This document shows, piece after piece, positions 27,752 through 37,800 of a DNA stretch of 64,000 nucleotides. The stretch lies in NCBI RefSeq assembly GCF_000058485.1, contig NC_008278.1:7248962-7312961 (forward strand), in the 5' to 3' direction. Origin of the DNA: Frankia alni ACN14a (GTDB taxonomy: Bacteria; Actinomycetota; Actinomycetes; Frankiales; Frankiaceae). The notes beneath the pieces were generated by a model that saw only the letters and a program-made list of their open reading frames with translations, had not been told where the DNA came from and ran no database searches. The position numbers were made by a program, and so were the translations under genes. The stretch's first letter is position 1. Each line of letters opens with the position of its first letter.

Positions 27752-30256
27752 ATGTTCGAGAGATTCACCGACCGGGCACGTCGGGTCGTCGTCCTGGCCC
27801 AAGAAGAGGCCAGGATGCTCAACCACAACTACATCGGGACCGAGCACATCCTGCTTGGCCTGATCCACGAGGGCGAGGGCGTCGCCGCCAAGGCCCTCGA
27901 GTCCCTCGGCATCTCCCTTGAGGGTGTGCGGTCGCAGGTCGAGGAGATCATCGGCCAGGGCCAGCAGGCACCGAGCGGGCACATCCCGTTCACCCCGCGT
28001 GCGAAGAAGGTCCTGGAGCTGTCGCTTCGGGAGGCCCTCCAGCTCGGCCACAACTACATCGGGACCGAACACATCCTGCTTGGCCTGATCCGCGAGGGCG
28101 AGGGCGTCGCCGCCCAGGTGCTCGTCAAGCTGGGCGCGGACCTCAACCGCGTGCGTCAGCAGGTCATCCAGCTCCTGTCCGGGTACCAGGGCAAGGGCGA
28201 GACGGCCACCTCCGGCGCTCCGGCCGAGGGCACCCCGTCCACCTCGCTGGTGCTCGACCAGTTCGGCCGCAACCTCACCGCGGCGGCGCGCGAGTCCAAG
28301 CTCGACCCGGTCATCGGGCGCGAGAAGGAGATCGAGCGCGTCATGCAGGTGCTGTCGCGCCGGACCAAGAACAACCCGGTCCTGATCGGCGAGCCCGGCG
28401 TCGGCAAGACCGCCGTCGTCGAGGGCCTGGCGCAGGCGATCGTCAAGGGCGAGGTGCCCGAGACCCTGAAGGACAAGCAGCTCTACACCCTCGACCTCGG
28501 CGCTCTGGTCGCCGGTTCCCGCTACCGCGGTGACTTCGAGGAGCGGCTGAAGAAGGTCCTCAAGGAGATCCGCACCCGCGGCGACATCATCCTGTTCATC
28601 GACGAGCTGCACACGCTGGTCGGCGCGGGCGCCGCCGAGGGCGCGATCGACGCCGCGTCGATCCTCAAGCCGATGCTCGCCCGCGGCGAGCTGCAGACGA
28701 TCGGTGCCACCACCCTCGACGAGTACCGCAAGCACCTGGAGAAGGACGCCGCGCTGGAGCGCCGCTTCCAGCCGATCCAGGTCGCGGAGCCGTCGGTGGC
28801 GCACACCATCGAGATCCTCAAGGGCCTGCGCGACCGTTACGAGGCGCACCACCGCGTGTCGATCACCGACGCCGCCCTGGTCGCCGCCGCCTCCCTGGCC
28901 GACCGGTACATCTCGGACCGCTTCCTGCCGGACAAGGCGATCGACCTGATCGACGAGGCCGGCTCGCGGATGCGCATCCGCCGGATGACCGCGCCGCCGG
29001 ACCTGCGCGAGTTCGACGAGCGCATCGCGGGTGTCCGCCGCGACAAGGAGTCCGCGATCGACGCGCAGGACTTCGAGAAGGCCGCCTCGCTGCGGGACAA
29101 GGAGAAGACCCTCCTGTCCGAGAAGGCGAAGCGGGAGAAGGAGTGGAAGGCCGGCGACATGGACGTCGTCGCCGAGGTGGGCGACGAGGAGATCGCCGAG
29201 GTGCTCGCCATCTGGACGGGCATCCCGGTCTTCAAGCTCACCGAGGAGGAGACGGCCCGTCTGCTGCGCATGGAGGACGAGCTGCACAAGCGGGTCATCG
29301 GCCAGCAGCAGGCCATCAAGGCCGTCTCGCAGGCGATCCGGCGCACCCGCGCCGGGCTGAAGGACCCCAAGCGTCCCGGCGGGTCGTTCATCTTCGCCGG
29401 CCCGTCCGGAGTCGGTAAGACCGAGCTGTCCAAGACGCTCGCCGAGTTCCTCTTCGGCGACGAGGACGCGCTCATCCAGCTCGACATGTCCGAGTACATG
29501 GAGAAGCACACCGTCTCGCGGCTGGTGGGCTCCCCGCCCGGCTACGTCGGCTACGAGGAGGGCGGCCAGCTCACCGAGCGGGTGCGGCGCAAGCCGTTCT
29601 CGGTCGTCCTGTTCGACGAGGTCGAGAAGGCCCACCCCGACGTCTTCAACACGCTCCTGCAGATCCTGGAGGACGGTCGCCTGACCGACTCCCAGGGCCG
29701 GCTGGTCGACTTCAAGAACACCGTCCTGATCATGACGTCGAACCTGGGCACCCGAGACATCTCCAAGGGCCCCGGCATCGGCTTCGCCACCGGTCAGGGC
29801 GCCGTCGACTACGAGCGGATGAAGGCGAAGGTCCAGGACGAGCTCAAGCAGCACTTCCGGCCGGAGTTCCTCAACCGGATCGACGACATCATCGTCTTCC
29901 ACCAGCTCTCCGAGAACGAGATCATCCAGATCGTCGATCTCATGCTGGCCCGGGTGGACATCCAGCTCAAGAACAAGGACATGGCCCTCGAGCTGACGTC
30001 GGCCGCCAAGGCGCTGCTGGCGAAGAAGGGCTACGACCCCGTGCTCGGCGCCCGGCCGCTGCGCCGGACGATCCAGCGGGAGATCGAGGACGTCCTGTCC
30101 GAGAAGATCCTGTACGGCACGCTCAAGCCGGGCGAGATCGTCGTCGGCGACGTCGAGGGCGAGGGGGACGACGCCAAGTTCGTCTTCCGCGGCGAGACCA
30201 AGCCGAACCAGGTGCCCGACGCCCCGCCGGTCGACCTCGCCAAGTCCAGCGAGTAG
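27752..30256 (+). CDS. clpC: ATP-dependent Clp protease ATP-binding subunit ClpC
   Basis: AAA+ unfoldase that feeds proteins to the ClpP1P2 protease in actinobacteria. The 834-residue protein has two N-terminal Clp repeats ([14 protein letters not shown] occurs twice, near residues 25 and 100). Then come the first AAA+ module with Walker [10 protein letters not shown] at about 212-220, a UVR-containing middle domain ([14 protein letters not shown], about 435-460), and the second module with GPSGVGKTE at about 549-557. AAGGAG eight bases or so before the ATG is the ribosome-binding site. A strong bidirectional terminator follows at 30291-30330. Confidence 0.98.
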   Translation: MFERFTDRARRVVVLAQEEARMLNHNYIGTEHILLGLIHEGEGVAAKALESLGISLEGVRSQVEEIIGQGQQAPSGHIPFTPRAKKVLELSLREALQLGHNYIGTEHILLGLIREGEGVAAQVLVKLGADLNRVRQQVIQLLSGYQGKGETATSGAPAEGTPSTSLVLDQFGRNLTAAARESKLDPVIGREKEIERVMQVLSRRTKNNPVLIGEPGVGKTAVVEGLAQAIVKGEVPETLKDKQLYTLDLGALVAGSRYRGDFEERLKKVLKEIRTRGDIILFIDELHTLVGAGAAEGAIDAASILKPMLARGELQTIGATTLDEYRKHLEKDAALERRFQPIQVAEPSVAHTIEILKGLRDRYEAHHRVSITDAALVAAASLADRYISDRFLPDKAIDLIDEAGSRMRIRRMTAPPDLREFDERIAGVRRDKESAIDAQDFEKAASLRDKEKTLLSEKAKREKEWKAGDMDVVAEVGDEEIAEVLAIWTGIPVFKLTEEETARLLRMEDELHKRVIGQQQAIKAVSQAIRRTRAGLKDPKRPGGSFIFAGPSGVGKTELSKTLAEFLFGDEDALIQLDMSEYMEKHTVSRLVGSPPGYVGYEEGGQLTERVRRKPFSVVLFDEVEKAHPDVFNTLLQILEDGRLTDSQGRLVDFKNTVLIMTSNLGTRDISKGPGIGFATGQGAVDYERMKAKVQDELKQHFRPEFLNRIDDIIVFHQLSENEIIQIVDLMLARVDIQLKNKDMALELTSAAKALLAKKGYDPVLGARPLRRTIQREIEDVLSEKILYGTLKPGEIVVGDVEGEGDDAKFVFRGETKPNQVPDAPPVDLAKSSE

Positions 30257-30290
30257 CACCAGCGGCGCGTCTCCAGCGCCACCGGACCGC

Positions 30291-30333
30291 GGCTGAGCCC
30301 CGGAACCCCGCCAGGTTCCGGGGCTCAGCCGTT
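30291..30333 (+). terminator. Strong hairpin terminator after clpC
   Basis: A perfect 17-bp stem (ggctgagccccggaacc / ggttccggggctcagcc) with a six-base loop, followed by gttt. It lies 35 bases after the clpC stop and, being symmetric, may also end the convergent TSUP transcript. Confidence 0.9.
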
Positions 30334-30429
30334 TCGGCGGCCCGCGCGCAGACGGCTCCCCTCGGGCGTGGGCGCGGCCCAGCGGTAGGCCCGGCTCAGC
30401 GGTGGGCCCGGCTCAGGCGTGGGCGCGGC

Positions 30430-31155
30430 TCAGGTGTAGGCATCCCACGCGAGGCTCGTGGCGAGGCCGAGCGCGGCCAGTCCGATGAGCACCCGCAGAA
30501 GATCGCCCGGCAATCGGCGCACGATCAGCGGCCCGACCGCGCCGCCGATCAACAGACCGACGCCGAGGGGCACCACCGCGGTCCAGCGCACAGGGCCGAA
30601 GACGGCGAACCCCGCCGCCGCGACCAGATTCGCGAAGCCCGACGACACGTTCTTGACGGCGTTGACCCGGGCGAGCGGCTCAGGGATCGCCACCGCGAGC
30701 ACGGCGAGCAGCGCCGCCCCGCCACCGGCGCCGAAATAGCCCAGGTAGATCCCGGTTCCGAAGACCGCGGCGAGCACCGCCGGGCCACCCTCGGCCGGCG
30801 CCTCGGCCCGCCGGGCGAGGATCCGGGGCTGCGCCCACAGCAGCACGGCCGCCCCGGCGATCAGCACCGGCACCGCTCGTTCGAACGTCCGCTCCGGCAG
30901 CGTCAGGAGTCCGACGGCGCCCACCGCCCCGCCGGCGAGGGTCATCACCCCGAACCGGGCGACCCGGTCGGCCTGGCCCGCAAGCTCGGGCCTCGACCCG
31001 GCGGCCGCACCGACCGCGACGAACAGCAGCGCCGTCGTGTTGGTGACGTTCGCCGCCAGCGGCGGCAGCCCGGTCGCGAGCAGCGCGGGGTAGGAGACGA
31101 GCGACGCCAGCCCCGCGACGGTGCTGGTGATGCCGGCCAGCACGCCGGCGCCCAC
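30430..31155 (-). CDS. TSUP family (TauE/SafE-like) membrane permease
   Basis: Protein of about 241 residues with seven or eight predicted helices and the two TSUP half-repeats: GAGVLAGITSTVAGLASLVSYP at the start and GTGIYLGYFGAGGGAALL in the middle. TSUP proteins move organic or inorganic sulfur compounds or carboxylates; the substrate here is unknown. The GTG at 31155 cuts into the first helix. A CTG at 31182 with a perfect GGGGGAG six bases before would add LTAADIALL, which fits family N-termini better, so the true start may be that CTG. Confidence 0.85.
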   Translation of the reverse strand: MGAGVLAGITSTVAGLASLVSYPALLATGLPPLAANVTNTTALLFVAVGAAAGSRPELAGQADRVARFGVMTLAGGAVGAVGLLTLPERTFERAVPVLIAGAAVLLWAQPRILARRAEAPAEGGPAVLAAVFGTGIYLGYFGAGGGAALLAVLAVAIPEPLARVNAVKNVSSGFANLVAAAGFAVFGPVRWTAVVPLGVGLLIGGAVGPLIVRRLPGDLLRVLIGLAALGLATSLAWDAYT

Positions 31156-31398
31156 CAGCAGGGCGATGTCGGCGGCGGTCAGGGTTCACTCCCCCGGTGT
31201 CACCCGTCCCCGGGACGGCGGGCGCCTGCGGCGTCACCAGGACAGTAGGGGATCACGGGGCGAGCAGCGGCGGCGGCGCAACGTCGGCCATCCCACACGA
31301 CGTTCAGTCGATGGGCAGCCGGGGGCCGTGGCACCATGCTCGTTGGTCGGCAACGACAACCAGGTCAGATCAGACCAGTTCAGGCGGGATCGGGTGGA

Positions 31399-32817
31399 GT
31401 GACGGGCGGTGCCGACGATGCCTACGGCGTTCATCTCACCTTCGGCGCCGAGCCGTCGACGGCCATGGTCGTCTCCTGGCTGAGCCACGGCCCCGCCACC
31501 CGGCCCGCGGTTCGCTGCGCAGCCCGGCCCGGCGCCCTCGGCCCGCCGGTGCCGGCGACCATCCGCTCCTACCGGGACGCGCGCACGGGCGAGCGGGTCT
31601 TCGTCCATCACGCGAGCCTGACCGGGCTCGAACCCGCCACGGACTACGCGTTCACCCTCGAGCACGACGGCCGGCCGCAGGGGGCGGACGGCTCGTTCCG
31701 CACGGCGCCGGGCTCGCGGGCCGCCTTCGGCTTCACCTTCTTCGGCGATCAGGGCACCGACCGGCCGTACGACCCGTACGGCTCGCCCGCCTCCGGGTAC
31801 GCCGTGGTCGGGGTCGAGCGGTGTGCACCGCTGTTCGCGCTCACCGGCGGGGATCTGTCCTACGCCAATCAGCGCGAGGACCCGGTCCGCACCTGGTCCG
31901 ACTGGTTCACGATGATCAGCCCGTCCGCGGGGGCACGGCCGTGGATGCCGTGCGTCGGCAACCACGAGATCGAGCGGGGGAACGGCGCGCTGGGCCTCGC
32001 GGCCTACCAGACCTACTTCGAGCTGCCGCCGAACGGGGACGAGGGCTACCTCGCCGGGCTCTGGTACGCGTTCACGGTCGGGGCGGTCCGCTTCGTGGTC
32101 GTCAGCGCCGACGACGTCTGCTACCAGAACAGCGGCCCGATCTACCTGCGCGGGTTCAGTGCCGGCCGGCAGACCGCCTGGCTCGCCCGGACGCTGGAGC
32201 AGGCCCGGGCCGACCCGGGCATCGACTGGATCGTGGTCGCCATGCACCATGCGGCGCTGTCCACCTCGGCCGATCACAACGGCGCCGACCTGGGCATCCG
32301 GGAGGCCTGGCTGCCGCTGTTCGACCGGTACGGAGTGGACCTCGTGCTCTACGGGCACGAACACCACTACGAACGCAGCCACCCGGTGCGAGGCATCGTC
32401 CCGGGCAGCCCGACCCTCGCCCCCCGGCCGGTCGCGAGCGCGGTCGGGCCTGGCGGCGCCGTCGTGGACACGTCGGCGGGCACGGTCCACCTGATGGCGG
32501 GCACCGGAGGCTCGTCGTCGCCGTCCACGGACACCCTCCTGGACCCGCCCGCCGGGCGGATCGTGGTCGGCGTCCGTGACCCCGAGCCGGGACGCCGGCA
32601 CCGGGCCGCCGTCCGTGCGCTCGAGGACGCGGCCTGGTTGGCCTTCCGGGCTCCCGACCACCCCTACGCCTTCGCCGGGTTCGAGGTGGATCCCGGCGAG
32701 GCCGGCGGGCTGACCAGCATCCGGGTCACCGCGTACGACTCGGGCTCTCCCGACCCGGTGCCGTTCGACCGGGTGACTCTGGTCCGGCCCAGAACCGACG
32801 CGGCACCGACCGGCTGA
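31399..32817 (+). CDS. Purple-acid-phosphatase-like metallophosphoesterase
   Basis: Protein of 472 residues with an N-terminal fibronectin-like domain (about 8-105, VHLTFGAEPSTAMVVSW) and a C-terminal calcineurin-fold domain. The five metal motifs are visible in order: GDQG near 114, GDLSYA near 151, GNHE near 187, MHHAALS near 281 and GHEHHYER near 318. These bind the dinuclear metal centre of purple acid phosphatases. No signal peptide is visible with this start, which is unusual for the family. The GTG at 31399 is preferred; an ATG at 31336 is in frame but adds 21 Gln/Arg-rich residues. The function is phosphomonoester hydrolysis by family, substrate unknown. Confidence 0.88.
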   Translation: MTGGADDAYGVHLTFGAEPSTAMVVSWLSHGPATRPAVRCAARPGALGPPVPATIRSYRDARTGERVFVHHASLTGLEPATDYAFTLEHDGRPQGADGSFRTAPGSRAAFGFTFFGDQGTDRPYDPYGSPASGYAVVGVERCAPLFALTGGDLSYANQREDPVRTWSDWFTMISPSAGARPWMPCVGNHEIERGNGALGLAAYQTYFELPPNGDEGYLAGLWYAFTVGAVRFVVVSADDVCYQNSGPIYLRGFSAGRQTAWLARTLEQARADPGIDWIVVAMHHAALSTSADHNGADLGIREAWLPLFDRYGVDLVLYGHEHHYERSHPVRGIVPGSPTLAPRPVASAVGPGGAVVDTSAGTVHLMAGTGGSSSPSTDTLLDPPAGRIVVGVRDPEPGRRHRAAVRALEDAAWLAFRAPDHPYAFAGFEVDPGEAGGLTSIRVTAYDSGSPDPVPFDRVTLVRPRTDAAPTG

Positions 32818-33726
32818 CGCCGGGAGCGGGCCCGGCCCTCCGCCGGCGGTGGCCGCCGCGGGGTTCGTGGGCGCCCTTCGGGAAATGCGGAACTCAGGGG
32901 ATGCGCCGCGGTCGGCGATCTTCCGATCGTTCACCGCTCGCCTGCCGTGACGAAATATGTTCCGGCCGCGCCGCCGAACCGAATTCGCGTCACGCCCGGT
33001 GAAGAAGGCTCCTCGCGTCCCGGCGCGACGAGATGATCGCACGCAGCTCCGGGCTCCTTTCCCCGGACAGCCCGACCACCCCCGGGCGGTGACCGCCGGA
33101 CATCCCGCGGAACATCGAACCGACATCAACACTGCAACGTCCGCACATCTTTGCCGGAAACCCCGGCGCGGTGTTCGGAACAGTCGTACGCGAGGACACT
33201 CGGAACGATCATCGATCGCGGTCCCACGGCGCACCGCAAACGGGAACAACGTGCTGCACATGCCGCTGCACGCGGCACCTGCCTTCGGCTCCGTCACACG
33301 GTGGAGCCGACCAGAATTCCCGCTGCCGGCGACGGTCGCTGCCGGCGGCGCCGTCCGGAGATCCAGTCACCCGGGCCGGGATGATTTTTTCGGACTTCCG
33401 CTGGACCGACCGGGGGTCCGAGGAATAACTTTCGCCAGTAGGCGGTAATCGGTCGACTACACGATCATTGTCAACTGCGGCGAACCGGGGGGACGTCCAT
33501 TGTCAGGGATGCAGCGGACGCCGGGTGAGGGCAGCTCATCCCGTCCACGTGCCGAAACCCGGGCATCCATTCTGCGGGAATACTGCCCGCCAGCAAATCA
33601 ACGGCAGTCCCGAAACTCGTCGAAGGTCGATCTCACCCAGGCATACCCGACCCGGCGGAATGAACGTCCGCGGGGTCGGCGGAATGGTTCGCCGCTGCGC
33701 GGGACGGCCGTCGCCCGGGGCCCTCG
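32818..33726. other. 909-base intergenic region
   Basis: No frame here has coding character that I trust; several overlap on both strands with Arg/Pro-rich translations. The sequence from 32880 to 33640 is less GC-rich than its neighbours, as for regulatory or decayed DNA. No clear hairpin, repeat or RNA motif was recognised. It precedes the two-gene unit of unknown function and presumably carries its promoter. Confidence 0.45.
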
Positions 33727-34806
33727 GTGAGCGCCGCGGCCGCCCCGGTGGCCACCCTGGACCTGCGCTCGGGCTGCCGTCGGCGGGTGGCGCGACGCCC
33801 CTGGGCTCCCGGTGCCCTGCGGACGCTGCTCACCCGGCGGCTGCGGTTCGACGTGGGCGCGGCGCAACGTCTGCTGATCGTCGACGAGGCCCGCGCGGCG
33901 GCGGCCCACCAGGTCGGAGTGGCCGCGCTGACCACCGGGCGTCCCGCCGAGTCGGTGCTGCTCGTCCTGGTGGGGCCGGCGCCGGGCGAGATCACCGCGC
34001 GCGGCACCGGTGTCCGCGACGAGCCGTTCGGCGCCGGGCCGAGCGAGGAGCCGCTCCTCGACCTCGACGCCCCCTACAACCCGGCCTTCTATGCCTTCGC
34101 CGACGACCCGACCTTCGGCGACCACCACACGGCCATCACCGACGACACGGCCCTCGGCGACGACCCGGCCTTCGGCGACGACACCACCGCGGCGGACGGC
34201 AGTGCGGCGGACGGCAGTGCGCCCGCCGTCCCGGCGATCCTCTGGGTCGGAGCGGTCGAGGGCGGATCGTCGGCCGCCGCGGTGGACCCGGCCGGCCCGG
34301 CGCTGCGGGTGCTACTCGACGCGCTGCGCAGCCCCGAGGTGTTCGACGCGGTCCACCGTGCGGTGTCCGCCATGCCCGGCCGCCTCGCCTTCCCCGGCAT
34401 CCGCGCCGTCGTCGGCCGGCTCCCCGGCGAGTTGCTGCGCGCGTTGCGGATCGGGGCCGCGGTCCAGGCCGATGCCGGCGCCCAGTCCGATGTCCACGCC
34501 GACGCGGCGGCGGTTCCCGAGCTTGCCGGCGAGAGGCAGCGTGTGCTGCTGGATCCCCGACCCGAGGCCGCGGCGGTCATCGCCTTCGCGCCACGGGTTG
34601 CCCGCACGGAGCCGGCACCGCCGGAGCCGGCACCGCCGGAGGCGGATGACGCCAGCCCGGCAGACGCCGTCGAGCCGGCAGACGCCGTCGGGCCGGCCGT
34701 CGAGATCGTCTGGACCGCCGCGACGATGCTCGCCGGCGTGCTGCGGCTGACTCCTGCGCGGGACGCCGAAGCGCTGGGGGTCCTGTTCCCGGGTCTGCAA
34801 CCGTGA
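33727..34806 (+). CDS. Unknown protein, first gene of a two-gene unit
   Basis: A 359-residue product that I do not recognise. It has alternating hydrophobic and charged segments like a soluble globular protein (AAQRLLIVDEARAAAAHQVGV, ESVLLVLVGPAPGEI). Low-complexity inserts rich in Asp/Thr/Ala (about 118-160, with DDxxFGDD repeats) and Pro/Glu/Ala (about 295-320) interrupt it. There is no signal peptide or membrane helix. The start is GTG at 33727. Its stop overlaps the GTG of the next gene by four bases, so the two proteins are made together and probably act together. Confidence 0.7.
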   Translation: MSAAAAPVATLDLRSGCRRRVARRPWAPGALRTLLTRRLRFDVGAAQRLLIVDEARAAAAHQVGVAALTTGRPAESVLLVLVGPAPGEITARGTGVRDEPFGAGPSEEPLLDLDAPYNPAFYAFADDPTFGDHHTAITDDTALGDDPAFGDDTTAADGSAADGSAPAVPAILWVGAVEGGSSAAAVDPAGPALRVLLDALRSPEVFDAVHRAVSAMPGRLAFPGIRAVVGRLPGELLRALRIGAAVQADAGAQSDVHADAAAVPELAGERQRVLLDPRPEAAAVIAFAPRVARTEPAPPEPAPPEADDASPADAVEPADAVGPAVEIVWTAATMLAGVLRLTPARDAEALGVLFPGLQP

Positions 34807-37800
34807 ACCGCGCCGCCCCCGCGGCCGTGGACCGGGCCCCGTCGGCGGGGGACGCCACCTCCGCGGTGACCCGCATCGACCAGATCGTCTACGCCTGGTC
34901 CAGGCGGACGCGGGCCGGCACCGAAGGCTACTTTCCCGTCGCGAGCTCTCTGAGCTCCGCGGCGACCCGTTCGTGGAACGGCCTGCTCGCCGCCCAGGTC
35001 GAGGCGGGCGACAGCCCTGTCGACCGGCCGCCGCCCACTCTCGCCTACGTCGTCGGCGCACCCGACCGGCCCGCCCGGGACGATCCGGACGACGTCCCGG
35101 ACGCCGCGCTCGTCCACCACACCCACGTCGCCGGCCGAAGCGGCGCCGGAAGCGGCCGGCTGCGGGCGCATGTCCTGATCGGGCGGGCCGACTACCTGAC
35201 CGAACGGGTCGCGCTGGCGCTCCACGCGGCGGGCGGGGCCACCGCGGCCGGTGCCCGGACCACACCGCGGCTTGAGCCACTGCACCTCGACGACCTCACC
35301 GCGCAGCGACGGGCCGGCGAGCGGACGCTGCGCCAGGCCGCCCGGGCCAGCGCCCGGCGCAACCGGCTGACCGTCCTGGTCTCGACGGCCCTCACCTGGT
35401 CGTGGATGGACCGACCGGTGGTGGTGTCACCTACCGGCTCGACCGAGGCCGTCACGCTGATGTGGGCACTCGTCGAGATGCTCGAAGGGGTGCTTCCCTA
35501 CCGGCTCACCTTCGCCATCCACGCCGCCCCGCCCACTCCCCGCCGCACGTCGCCCGCCGCCCGCGCGGCCGGTGCGGCGAACGGGCCGGCGTGGGCGGCG
35601 AACGGGCCGGCGTCGGCCGCGGACCACGCGACGAGGGCGTCGGCCGGGGCGACCACCGGCCTGGGCCGGTCCGATCCGCGGTTCCGGTTCGTCCCGGTCC
35701 CCCCCGAGCTCGGGCCCGGCACCGACCCGGCGGTGATACACGTGGATCCCCGCGTGGCGCCGCCGGTCCCCCCGACCATCTCCGACGCGGCCCACCTGCT
35801 CGTCGACGTCTACGGACGGGGCGGAATCCGCGGCGTGAGCGACCTGCTGGCCCTGGTCGGCGACGAGGCGTTCCGGCCCCACGATCCCGAGCGCTGGTGC
35901 CACCGGCTGCTGGCGACCGGCGGACGGGACGCGGCGGTGGCCGGATCCGGCGTGTGGCCGGGCCCCGGCACGGCCGGGTCGTTCGCCGCCGGCTCCCTCT
36001 CCGCCGACCCCCTCACGGCCGACGCGCTCACGGCCGACGCGCTCACGGCCGACGCGCTCACGGCCGACCCTCCGCCGACTGCCCCCCAGCCGAGCGGCCC
36101 CGGTCCCATCGACTCTCAGCCGATCGACCCGAGTCCGATTGACCCGAGTCCGATTGACCCGAATCCGATCGGCCACCCGCACGCGGACTGGGCGTCCGAA
36201 CCGGCCTGGCCGTCGCCGGGGCGGCCCGCACCGCCGCCGGCAGATGCGCGATCACCGGCGGCGCCGCTCGCGGGGCGAGGGGCCGCCGGGCAGGCACTCG
36301 CGGTCGCCGAGCACCTTCATGACGCCTACGAGCTGGTGCTGGCACCGGGCGGCGCCGTCGGGGACGACACCGATCCGGCGGGTCGCCTGATCGCCATCCT
36401 GACCCACCCGGTCGGCCTGCCCGCCGACCTGCCGAGCGCCGAACGGCTGCGCGGGCAGCTCCACCGCGTCGCCGGCCGGCTGACCACGCCGGGTGCCTCC
36501 GGCCAGCCGCCAAGATCGGCGACGGGGCAGCAGGCACGCCCCGGGCCGCAGTCGCGCGAGCAGGGACGCGACATGATCGTGGCCGGTGTCCTCGACCGCC
36601 TGGGGTGTGATCCGGCCGATCGGGTCCGGATCACAGCGGACGTCGAGGCCGCGGTCGTCGAGGAGCAACGGCAGGTCGAGGGGGCGCTGACCGCGCTGGC
36701 CGACGACCTCGCCGCGCTGCGTGGCCCGTCGCCCACCCGGGGTGCCGAGCAGTCGTCGCGCCAGGCGATCGGACTCCTGACGGCCGGCCTGGACGCAGTC
36801 TTCTCGTCCTACCGCCTCGCGACGGCCGGCGGGAGCGCGCGGCGGCTCGCCGCCGAGACCCTCGACGCGCTGCGCACCGTCCGTCGCCCGGCCCCCGCGG
36901 CCACCCCGCCCGCGGCCACCCCGCCCGTGGCCACCCAGTCCGCACCGACCACCCCGCCAAGCCACCTCGAAGCACCGCCCAGCCGCATCGACCGCCCGGC
37001 CGGGGCGGAGAACGGCTTCGAGGTGACGGTGACGGTCCGACCGCCGGCGGCAGTCTCCCCCGCGGTTGCTGCCGCCGCGCACCGGCAGGAGCTGGAGCAG
37101 GCCGCATGGGCCGCGGTCACCCGGCACGTCGCGGCGGCCTACCGGACGGAGTGGTCGTACTGGGACGGCCGCCTGCACCCCGTCGACCGGCTGCTGGCCG
37201 TGCTGGGCGTGCCGCTCGGGATCTCGCTGGCGGAGTCGGGTCCCGATCCGCTGGCCGATCCGCTGGAATCGCCCACCGAGCTGCGTGAACTCGCCGCGCT
37301 GCGCGACCTGTTCGGCCCGCTGGGCCCGCCGGCCGCCCGGTCCCGGCCGCAGCCTGACCGCCCGCCGGGCCGGTGCGCCGACGTCCTCGCCCGCGCCGCC
37401 AGCGACGTCACCCAGGCGATCACCCGACTGACACCGGAGCGCCGCCTGGCCGAGGTGGACCGGACGGCCTACGTCGCCGCGGTCCACAGCGCCGTCGAGG
37501 AGATGCATCGGCAGATCGTGCAGCTACTGGCCGGGCTGGTCACGGACCTGGCCGCCCTGCCGGTGGCAGCGCAGGGCGGCACGGACCGGCCGGACGAGAC
37601 CCACCGGGCCGCGCGCATGCGGGACCTGCTCGCCCCCGCTCTGCGGACCGTCTTCGACCGGTTCGGGCTGACGGAGGGGTTCGCGTTCGCCGACGCACTG
37701 GCCGACGAGCTGGCCTGGCTGACCGCCGGCCCGGCACCCCCCACGACGGCACGCCCGGCAACGGGACTCCCCGCCCACGAAGGGCCCGCTCAAGAACGGC

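Noticed and set aside
27698-30259. Minus-strand open frame along all of clpC
   Set aside because: Mirror of conserved clpC codons (Leu/Asp/Val/Gly-rich), no family resemblance.
32957-33448. Open frames in the 909-base gap after the phosphatase gene
   Set aside because: Low-complexity Arg/Pro/Thr translation, no ribosome-binding site and no motif.
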